From positions 23,126 through 87,125 of the forward strand of contig DMCH01000158.1 in assembly GCA_003446775.1 (NCBI GenBank): a DNA stretch of 64,000 nucleotides, in the 5' to 3' direction. Positions 16,870 through 24,656 of the stretch are shown here, piece by piece. The notes under the pieces are model-generated. The model ran no database searches. It saw only the letters and a program-made list of their open reading frames with translations, and was not told the DNA's origin. Each line of letters opens with the position of its first letter. Positions within the stretch are counted from its first letter, which is position 1. Source of the stretch: Chloroflexota bacterium (lineage in GTDB: Bacteria > Chloroflexota > Dormibacteria > Dormibacterales > Dormibacteraceae). The translations under genes and the position numbers were made by a program.

Positions 16870-19800
16870 GTGGGGTCATTGACAGGGGTCGCGCGCGCCA
16901 CGTTATACGCGGGTGCGATTGCGCTCGTAATCGCTTCGGGTTTGGTCGGATCCAAAGACCACGTTCTCGCGCAAGCCACCGGCAAAGACGTCCCCGCATC
17001 CGGGACGGCGCAAGTGATACCGGTGCCTGCAAAACACGCTACCGCCCGGAAGCAGAGTCCAGCCGCGCCGGCGAATCAGCCGCTGCGGACCCTTGATCCG
17101 GTGAAGCTGCAGAAGGCAAAGACAGCCGCCAACGATCGCGCGGCCGCGGCTCAGCTGGGACTAAGCCCAGTCGCCTCACCTGCAGGCCAACCGTATGGCG
17201 TGTACAGCGGCGTCAACCGCCCAGGCCTCTCCGCGAGCGGATGTTGTAGTCCGTCCGACTCCACCGGCGCCGTCGGGCCCACCAACTACGTGCAGATGGT
17301 CAACAGCGCCATCGAGCAGCTACCCGTCCACGTACTTGCAGGGAACGCCAGCGCGTTGGACCTCGGCACGTTTGGCGCTTTCAACGCCACGGATTGCACG
17401 TACGACCCTCAGATCGCCTGGGACGAACAGGGAGGGCGCTGGCTGTATTCGTTTCTCGACCAGGTTTCGTCGACGGGGAGCGGCTGCGCTTCCATCAGCA
17501 GCAACTACTTGGCCTTTGGCTGGTCGAAGACGAGCGATGCGAGCGATCTGGTCAACGGCTGGTGCGGTTTCCTGCTCATCACCGGCAGCGACCTTTTCGA
17601 TTACCCCAAGCTCGGTCACGACAACAACTTCATCAGCGTCGGCGCCAACGTTTACGCCAACTCAGGCGGAGGCGCGTTCACGACATCGGTCATCGTGGCG
17701 ATCCCGAAACCGGCCCGCGCGGATACATCGTGCACCGTGCCCCCTCCCCCGACGTACTTTGGTTCCCCGGCCACGCCACTGCGGAACGCGGACAACACGG
17801 TCGCGTTCACCCCGGTGCCCGCGGACACCGCCGACAGTTCGCCCTTGGGCTACGTCGTCGCATCTCATTTCCCGGGTACCGGGACGGCCACCAGACTCAT
17901 GGTTTGGCACCTCAGCTCGAATGCCGGCACACCTGTCCTCACCGCAGACGGTGACGTGACCGTCGCCGGCTACGCTGTGCCTCCCGCGATTCCGCAGCCG
18001 GCCACCGGCACTACTTCGTGCTCGACTGCCGGCAACTGCCTCGACTCCAATGATGGGCGGCTGACACAAGCGGTTGCTCATTTCGATCCCGATGCCGGTA
18101 AGGAAACCATCTGGACCCAGCACGCGATCGCCGACGCCGCCGTCGGAACGCTTTCCGTCGAACGCTGGTACGAACTGATTCCCGGGCAGAACACCCTGCG
18201 GCAATCGGGGAACGTGAGCGACACCACCCTCCACATCTTCAATGGCGCCATCTCCCCCAGCTCGGCCGGCAACGAAGCGGTGATGTATTACAACGCCGGC
18301 AACGGCTCCGCCGGTGGCTTCGCAAGCTTCCGCGCCAAGAGCCGCAATTCTTCGACTCCTCTTGGGACCGTGACGAATGAAACCATCCTCGCCAGCGACG
18401 CGATCAACGACAACGACCTAAGCTGCGGCGTGAACCGCCGGCCGGTGGACCTCACGCTGCCGTGTCGTTGGGGCGACTACGCCGCGGCCAGGCCGGATCC
18501 GCTCGACGCGAACGCGGTCTGGGGCACCAGCATGCTGACCGGCACTGGCGGGACTAGCACGACCGCCGGGTGGAGAACGGCGATCGCCGCCTACACAAAC
18601 GGCTGCCCGTGGACTGTCCTCAGCCCCCACTCCTCGAGCGCAATCACCGGGTCGACCAATCAGTTCACGGCCACATCGATGGGCTGCAGCAACCCGGAAT
18701 ACGAGTTCTTCGTAGGTCCCTCAACAGGGAACGGACCCTGGACCCTGAAGCAGGCGTTCAGCGCCAGCAACACCTGGACCTGGGACACGTCCGGCTATTC
18801 GGCCGGTGACTACGACGTCCAGGTCTGGGCCAATCAGACCGGCGACTCGACCGCGAACTGGGAGGCGATGAATATCGCCAACATCACGCTGACGCAGTCG
18901 CCGCCCTGCACGGCCGTGACCGCCTCCGCGACGCCGGCCTCGCCGTCGTTGCCGGGGACGGCCGTCACCGTCACCGCCAGCGCCTCGGGCTGCCCCAACC
19001 CCCGCTACCAGTTCTGGATCCTGGCTCCTGGCTCGAGCACCTGGACGATTGCGCAGGCCTACTCCGCCAGCGCCACATTCAACTGGAACACGACGGCACA
19101 AGCAGCCGGCACCTACCAATTCTCGGTCTGGGCCCGCGACGCGGGCAGCGCGGCCGCCTATGACACTTACGTCCCCGGGTTCCCATACACGCTGAGGTCC
19201 GCGGCCTGCACATCGGTGACCGCCTCGGCGGCGCCGGCTTCCCCGCAGTTGCCGGGTACCGCCGTCACCATCACCGCCAGCGCCTCGGGTTGTCCCAACG
19301 CGCGCTACCAGTTCTGGATCCTGGCCCCTGGGTCGAGCACCTGGACGATTGCGCAGGCCTACTCAGCCAGCGCCACATTCAACTGGACCACGACCGGATT
19401 AGCAGCCGGTACCTACCAGTTCTCGGTCTGGGCCCGCGACGCCAGCAGCGCAGCCAGCTATGACACGTACGTCCCCGGGTTTCCATACACGCTGACGACC
19501 ACGGCCTGCACCTCGGTGACCGCCTCGGCGGCGCCAGCTTCCCCGCAGGTGGCGGGTACCGCCGTCACCATCACCGCCAGCGCCTTGGGCTGTCCCAACG
19601 CGCGCTACCAGTTCTGGATCCTGGCCCCAGGGGGCAGCTGGACGATTGCGCAGGCCTACTCAGCCAGCGCCACATTCAACTGGACCACGACCGGACTCGC
19701 AGCCGGCACTTACAGCTACTCGGTCTGGGTCCGCGACGCCAGCAGCGCGGCGAGCTATGACGCGTTCTTGCCTGGCACCGCGTACAAGCTGACATCCACG

Positions 19801-20394
19801 GCCTGCACGTCGGTGACCGCCTCCGCGGCGCCGGCTTCCCCACAAGCGGTGGGCACCGCCGTCACCATCAGCGCCAGCGCCTCGGGCTGCCCCAACGCGC
19901 GCTACCAGTTCTGGATCCTGGCCCCCGGGGGCAGTTGGAAGATTGCGCAGGCCTATTCCAGCAGCGCGACATTCAACTGGACCACGACCGGACTCGCCGC
20001 CGGCACCTACACCTACTCGGTCTGGGTCCGCGACGCCAGCAGCGCGGCGGCCTACGACGCTTTCTCACCCGGCACCGCGTACACGCTCACGACCACGCCC
20101 TGCGCGTCGCTGACCGCCTCCGCGGCGCCGGCCTCCCCACAGGTGCATGGCACCACAGTCACCATCACCGCCAGCGCCTCGGGCTGCCCCAACCCCCAAT
20201 ACGAGTTCTGGATCCTCGCTCCTGGCTCGAGCACCTGGACGATGGTGCAGGGCTACTCCAGCAATGGCACATTCATCTGGAACACGACCGGACTTGCTGC
20301 CGGTACATACAAGTTCTCGGTCTGGGTCCGCGACGCCAGCAGCGGGGCCGGCTACGACGCTTACTTCCCCGGCGCCACCTACACGCTGACCTGA
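16870..20394 (+). CDS. secreted sialidase/BNR-like propeller protein with six C-terminal repeats
   Basis: Predicted 1174 aa with a signal peptide ending near VLAQA. A Lys/Ala/Pro-rich linker leads to residues 105-575, a probable beta-propeller: DSTGAVGPTNYVQMVNS, DPQIAWDEQGGRWLYSF, DYPKLGHDNNFISVGANVY and CRWGDYAAARPDP are strand-like segments common in secreted BNR/sialidase-fold proteins. Catalytic residues of a true sialidase were not identified, so enzymatic activity is not claimed. Six repeats follow from residue 578; the first is divergent (YEFFVGPSTG), units 2, 3 and 6 have the GSSTW insertion, and the last reads QVHGTT. It starts with GTG directly behind a TAGACT box. Confidence 0.75.
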   Translation: MGSLTGVARATLYAGAIALVIASGLVGSKDHVLAQATGKDVPASGTAQVIPVPAKHATARKQSPAAPANQPLRTLDPVKLQKAKTAANDRAAAAQLGLSPVASPAGQPYGVYSGVNRPGLSASGCCSPSDSTGAVGPTNYVQMVNSAIEQLPVHVLAGNASALDLGTFGAFNATDCTYDPQIAWDEQGGRWLYSFLDQVSSTGSGCASISSNYLAFGWSKTSDASDLVNGWCGFLLITGSDLFDYPKLGHDNNFISVGANVYANSGGGAFTTSVIVAIPKPARADTSCTVPPPPTYFGSPATPLRNADNTVAFTPVPADTADSSPLGYVVASHFPGTGTATRLMVWHLSSNAGTPVLTADGDVTVAGYAVPPAIPQPATGTTSCSTAGNCLDSNDGRLTQAVAHFDPDAGKETIWTQHAIADAAVGTLSVERWYELIPGQNTLRQSGNVSDTTLHIFNGAISPSSAGNEAVMYYNAGNGSAGGFASFRAKSRNSSTPLGTVTNETILASDAINDNDLSCGVNRRPVDLTLPCRWGDYAAARPDPLDANAVWGTSMLTGTGGTSTTAGWRTAIAAYTNGCPWTVLSPHSSSAITGSTNQFTATSMGCSNPEYEFFVGPSTGNGPWTLKQAFSASNTWTWDTSGYSAGDYDVQVWANQTGDSTANWEAMNIANITLTQSPPCTAVTASATPASPSLPGTAVTVTASASGCPNPRYQFWILAPGSSTWTIAQAYSASATFNWNTTAQAAGTYQFSVWARDAGSAAAYDTYVPGFPYTLRSAACTSVTASAAPASPQLPGTAVTITASASGCPNARYQFWILAPGSSTWTIAQAYSASATFNWTTTGLAAGTYQFSVWARDASSAASYDTYVPGFPYTLTTTACTSVTASAAPASPQVAGTAVTITASALGCPNARYQFWILAPGGSWTIAQAYSASATFNWTTTGLAAGTYSYSVWVRDASSAASYDAFLPGTAYKLTSTACTSVTASAAPASPQAVGTAVTISASASGCPNARYQFWILAPGGSWKIAQAYSSSATFNWTTTGLAAGTYTYSVWVRDASSAAAYDAFSPGTAYTLTTTPCASLTASAAPASPQVHGTTVTITASASGCPNPQYEFWILAPGSSTWTMVQGYSSNGTFIWNTTGLAAGTYKFSVWVRDASSGAGYDAYFPGATYTLT
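18604..20391 (+). repeat. six-unit Ig-like array of the sialidase-like protein
   Basis: Unit 1 (18604-18905) is divergent. Units 2-6 begin near 18907, 19207, 19507, 19804 and 20098 and are so alike in DNA that long runs match exactly, indicating recent duplication or gene conversion inside the array. Confidence 0.9.
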
Positions 20395-20425
20395 AGTCGC
20401 GGCGCACGTCGTGTCCCTTCAAGCC

Positions 20426-20454
20426 TTGAACACGCTCTGATGAAGACCTAGTAT
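20426..20454 (+). promoter_or_regulatory. promoter of the Ycf48-like gene
   Basis: TTGAAC (20426-20431) and TAGTAT (20449-20454) are separated by exactly 17 bp, one of the best -35/-10 pairs in the window. The -10 box ends 10 nt before GTG 20465, so the leader would be about 4 nt. Confidence 0.65.
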
Positions 20455-20464
20455 CTAGCTGCCG

Positions 20465-23400
20465 GTGGGAGGGCGATTGGGGCGGGGCTTCGCGGTGATG
20501 GCTGCAATCAGCCTGTTTATGAGCCTGTCCATCTCGGTACTGGGCGTCTCTGCCGCCACCCCGAAGCCGCCGGTTCCAAGCTCGGCTGGGTCTCAATCTT
20601 CGAGCCCGAGCGTTGAGGGCGATCCGACTGGGACTCGACAGGCAAAGCCGCGAACAGCATCCCCGCGGCAGCTCAGTCCCGCTCTGACAACCGGGGGGAG
20701 CTGGAGCTGGCAGAATCCCAAGCCCAACGGCAATCTTCTTACCGCGATCAGCTGCCCGGCCGCAAGCACCTGCTTTGCCGCCGGACAGGACAGCCCGATT
20801 CTCACAACTGTCAACGGGGGCTCCACGTGGAGCCAGCAGGTCCGCGCCGCGGGCGTCAACAGCATCAGCTGCACAAGCACCACTTTCTGTGTCGCCGTCG
20901 GAGACTTCGGCCTCGTCATGACCACCGCGGACGCGGGGAGCCACTGGGCCGCCCAGACCGTCAACGGCGGCAACTTCCTCGCCGGTGTGAGCTGCCCGAC
21001 CGCCTCGGTCTGCTTCAGCGTCGGATACGCAGGCTCCATCCTGTACAGCGGCAACGGCGGGAGCACCTGGACGGCGCAGGCCTCAGGCACAACAGCGAAT
21101 CTGTTTGGGATCAACTGTCCGAGCGTGTCGATCTGCTATGCGGTCGGCGCGGGCGGAGTCATCACAGGGACGGCGAACGGGGGAACCACCTGGAGTGTTG
21201 AGTCGTCGACGACAAGCCTGGTGCTCCTTGCGATCTCATGCCCGAGCATCACCACCTGTGCCGCCGTGGGCGCCATTGGAACGATAGTCTCCACCACTAC
21301 CGGCGGCACCACCTGGTCGTTGATAGGCTCGGAAACCCGCGCCAACCTGTTTGGCATCAGCTGTCCGAGCACCAGCCTGTGCTTCAGTGCCGGAGACGAC
21401 GGCGAAGTGCATGTCGGTTTCTCAGTGATCTCCGGAAATGCCTCGGTCGGCGCCGACGGCGGCCTGTGGGCGATCAGCTGTCCGACCGCCACTGAATGCC
21501 TGACCGCTGGCGATTTCGGAACCGTGGCGGTGACGACCAACGGCGGCAGTGGCTGGAGTCTGCAGCTTCAGGGCCTCGCAGGCCCTGTGTCAGGCATGAG
21601 CTGCCCGAGCACGACAACGTGTTTTGCTTTTGATCAGGGGACGATCTTGGGCACCACCGATGGAGGATCGACGTGGCCGCAGCTGTTCACGAGCACCCTG
21701 ATCTATTTCAATTCCATCAGCTGCCCAACCACGAGCGTCTGCTTTGCCGCAGGTCTGCCGTACTTCAACAACGCGATGCTGTATGCGACGACGGACGCCG
21801 GCAAGACGTGGAATCCGGAGCTTTACCCGAACCCGCTCGTTGGACAGGAACACCTGACCAGCATCAGCTGCGCGACCACTACGAACTGCGTTGCGGTGGA
21901 TTCCTCGAATACCATCGGAACGACGACCGATACCATCACAAGGACGACCGACGGGGTCCATTGGAGCTCCCCTACGTTCGGTCCGTGCTTTGGTCAGTGC
22001 CCCGGTCTCATCGCGGTCAGCTGCCCCACGGCAAGTGTCTGCTTTCTCATAACAACTGCGGTCCCGGGCCAGGTCTGGTCCTCGGTCGACGGCGGCACGA
22101 ATTGGGTAGTCAGTTTCGATGTTGCCAATGATCCGCAGGCCGTAAGCACAGGGGGCTTCTCTGCCATCAGCTGCCCGAGCGCCACTGTCTGCTATGCGGT
22201 CGGGCCCGGACCGGCGTCGCCTGGCCCTGGTGGTGTTTACGCCACCACGACTGACGGAGGCGTCACGTGGAGAACAGACAACGGACCGTCCTCCACAAGC
22301 GTGACCGGCATCAGCTGCCCGAGCGTCAGCACATGCTATGTCTCAGCAACCGGTGCCTCGATATTCCACACGGCCGACTACGGAGGTACGTGGGACGTTC
22401 AGCTTGGCAATACCAATGCTTGGTATTTTTCGGTCAGTTGCCCCACCACGACTGTGTGTTTTGCCGGCGGTAGTGGCGGTGCTGCCGGCGGGATCATTAG
22501 CGCTACCACCACCGCGGGAGCAGCCTGGACGCGACCGAAGCCGGCCGGATCCACCAACAGCATCTTTGGGGTTAGTTGCGGCAGCTCGAGCGACTGCTAT
22601 GCAGCCGCGCTCAACAACATCCTTGTTTCGCACAACGGCGGGTCCACGTGGGCCACGCAAACGCTCACGACCGGCGACCAGGTTGTAGGGATGAAATGCG
22701 CTTCCGCGACCACGTGTTACGCGGTCGGGTGGCCGGGCGCCATTTACAAGACCATCGACTCTGGGACCACGTGGACCTATCAAGCGAATCCGCTGTCGGG
22801 CGCGGACACGACGTTGCTCGGGGTGAGCTGTTGGAGTCTCAGCGCATGCGTGGCGGTGGGCACAGATGGCGATGTCCTTTCGACCAGCGACGGGACCGCG
22901 TGGGGACTCGAAAATTCCACAACCTTCAACAACCTCTATGGCGTCAGCTGCCCCAGCAGCTCCACATGTGTCGCAGTCGGCACCAACGGTACGGCGCTGA
23001 CGCGAACCGGCAATTCGTGGCACGCCGACCCGAGCGGCACCACGAGCTCCCTCGCCGGAGTCAGCTGCCCAAGCGCCGCTTCCTGCTACGCGGTCGGACA
23101 GACGGGCACGGTACTCATGACCAACAACCAGGGTTCCAGCTGGACTGCGCAAAGCTCGGGTGTCACCAACGTCTTGACCGGCATTGGCTGCGTTCGCACT
23201 TATTTTTGCCTGGCTTCTGGCACCCTCGGCACCGCCCTCGTCACGCTCGATGGAAGTCACTGGAGCGCGCTTGCCACGCCAACAATCAACACCCTCCTCG
23301 GGGTCGCCATGCCTGACCCGAACCATGCGTGGCTGGTAGGTAACGGCGGAACCATCCTCGCTAACGCGAGCCTCTTTCCCTGGACGTGCACCGCGGTGAC

Positions 23401-24592
23401 CGAGTCTGCGGCACCGCCGTCGCAAGCGGCATCGGGCACCTCCGTCGTCTTCACCGCCAGCGCCTCGAACTGCCCGAACCCGCTGTACCAGTTCTGGATC
23501 CTTGCCCCCGGGGGCACCTGGACGGTCGCGCAGGCCTACTCCACCACCGCCACACTCAACTGGAACACCACCGGCCTGGCCGCCGGCACCTACTACGTCT
23601 CAGTCTGGGTCCGCGACGCCAGCAGCGCGGGCGCCTACAGCAGCAGCTCGGGCACCTATGACGCTTATGCCCCTGGTGTCGCATACACACTCACGACCAC
23701 GGCCTGCACCTCGGTGACCGCCTCGGCGGCGCCGCCCTCGCCGTCAGTGCCGGGCACGGCAATCACCATCACCGGCAGTGCCTCCGGCTGTCCCAACCCG
23801 CGCTACGAGTTCTGGATCCTGGCTCCCGGCTCGAGCACCTGGACGATTGTTCAGGCCTACTCCAGCAGCGCCGCATTCAACTGGACCACGACCGGACTGG
23901 CAGCCGGCACCTACCACTTCTCGGTCTGGGCCCGCGACGCCAGCAGCGCGGCCGCCTATGACACTTACGTCCCCGGCTTCCCATACATGCTGACGTCCAC
24001 AGCCTGCACGGCGGTCACCGCCTCCGCGGCGCCGGCTTCCCCGCAAGTGGCGGGCACTGCCGTCACCATCACCGCCAGCGCCACGGGCTGCGCTAGCGCG
24101 CGCTACGAGTTCTGGACCCTGGCCCCCGGGGGCAGCTGGATGATCGCGCAGGCCTACTCCCCAAGCACCACGTACAGCTGGACCACAACCGGACTGCCCG
24201 CCGGCACTTACTACTACTCGGTGTGGGTCCGCGACGCCGCCAGCGCGGCCGCCTATGACGCTTACTTCCCAGGCACCACCTATGCGCTGACGACCACGCC
24301 TTGCACGTCGGCGACCGTGTCTGCGGCGCCGGCCTCACCGCAGGCACATGGCACCACGATCACCATCAGTGCCAACGCCTCGGGCTGCTCCAACCCGCTC
24401 TACGAGTTCTGGATCCTGGCCCCCGGCGGTAGCTGGACGGTGGTTCGGGCTTACTCCACCACTGCCAGCTTCAGCTGGAACACAACCGGACTGCCGGCCG
24501 GCACGTACTACTACTCGGTATGGGTTCGCGACGCCAGCAGCGCGAGCAGCTACGACGCTTACTTCCCAGGCACCGTCTACGTCCTGGTCTGA
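20465..24592 (+). CDS. secreted Ycf48/BNR-type multi-propeller protein with four C-terminal repeats
   Basis: Predicted 1375 aa with a signal peptide (FAVMAAISLFMSLSISVLGVSA). Residues 75-970 hold about 21 propeller units of roughly 42 residues with the pattern ISCPxxxxCxAVGxxGxIxxTxxGGxTW. This resembles Ycf48-like and BNR motifs, with a Cys pair 7-8 residues apart in nearly every unit; the last unit lacks the pair. Twenty-one units would make three seven-bladed propellers (inference). No photosystem role is implied; such propellers are common extracellular binding modules. Four Ig-like repeats follow from residue 974; the first has an SSSSG insertion, and the last is the HGTT class ending YVLV instead of YTLT. 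Confidence 0.83.
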   Translation: MGGRLGRGFAVMAAISLFMSLSISVLGVSAATPKPPVPSSAGSQSSSPSVEGDPTGTRQAKPRTASPRQLSPALTTGGSWSWQNPKPNGNLLTAISCPAASTCFAAGQDSPILTTVNGGSTWSQQVRAAGVNSISCTSTTFCVAVGDFGLVMTTADAGSHWAAQTVNGGNFLAGVSCPTASVCFSVGYAGSILYSGNGGSTWTAQASGTTANLFGINCPSVSICYAVGAGGVITGTANGGTTWSVESSTTSLVLLAISCPSITTCAAVGAIGTIVSTTTGGTTWSLIGSETRANLFGISCPSTSLCFSAGDDGEVHVGFSVISGNASVGADGGLWAISCPTATECLTAGDFGTVAVTTNGGSGWSLQLQGLAGPVSGMSCPSTTTCFAFDQGTILGTTDGGSTWPQLFTSTLIYFNSISCPTTSVCFAAGLPYFNNAMLYATTDAGKTWNPELYPNPLVGQEHLTSISCATTTNCVAVDSSNTIGTTTDTITRTTDGVHWSSPTFGPCFGQCPGLIAVSCPTASVCFLITTAVPGQVWSSVDGGTNWVVSFDVANDPQAVSTGGFSAISCPSATVCYAVGPGPASPGPGGVYATTTDGGVTWRTDNGPSSTSVTGISCPSVSTCYVSATGASIFHTADYGGTWDVQLGNTNAWYFSVSCPTTTVCFAGGSGGAAGGIISATTTAGAAWTRPKPAGSTNSIFGVSCGSSSDCYAAALNNILVSHNGGSTWATQTLTTGDQVVGMKCASATTCYAVGWPGAIYKTIDSGTTWTYQANPLSGADTTLLGVSCWSLSACVAVGTDGDVLSTSDGTAWGLENSTTFNNLYGVSCPSSSTCVAVGTNGTALTRTGNSWHADPSGTTSSLAGVSCPSAASCYAVGQTGTVLMTNNQGSSWTAQSSGVTNVLTGIGCVRTYFCLASGTLGTALVTLDGSHWSALATPTINTLLGVAMPDPNHAWLVGNGGTILANASLFPWTCTAVTESAAPPSQAASGTSVVFTASASNCPNPLYQFWILAPGGTWTVAQAYSTTATLNWNTTGLAAGTYYVSVWVRDASSAGAYSSSSGTYDAYAPGVAYTLTTTACTSVTASAAPPSPSVPGTAITITGSASGCPNPRYEFWILAPGSSTWTIVQAYSSSAAFNWTTTGLAAGTYHFSVWARDASSAAAYDTYVPGFPYMLTSTACTAVTASAAPASPQVAGTAVTITASATGCASARYEFWTLAPGGSWMIAQAYSPSTTYSWTTTGLPAGTYYYSVWVRDAASAAAYDAYFPGTTYALTTTPCTSATVSAAPASPQAHGTTITISANASGCSNPLYEFWILAPGGSWTVVRAYSTTASFSWNTTGLPAGTYYYSVWVRDASSASSYDAYFPGTVYVLV
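23387..24589 (+). repeat. four-unit Ig-like array of the Ycf48-like protein
   Basis: Units begin near 23387, 23705, 24005 and 24302. Unit 1 is lengthened by an AYSSSSGTYDAY insertion, unit 2 carries GSSTW, and unit 4 ends YVLV, the only array not ending in YTLT. Confidence 0.9.
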
Positions 24593-24619
24593 GGTCACAG
24601 CGCCCGACTTCGGTTCAAT

Positions 24620-24650
24620 TTGACCTGGTAGGCGGCCCGTGGGTTACCGT
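24620..24650 (+). promoter_or_regulatory. possible promoter of the amidase gene
   Basis: TTGACC (24620-24625) and TACCGT (24645-24650) are 19 bp apart, longer than ideal. The second box is followed by 6 nt and ATG 24657, matching the leaderless spacing seen elsewhere in the window. Confidence 0.45.
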
Positions 24651-24656
24651 GGGCTG

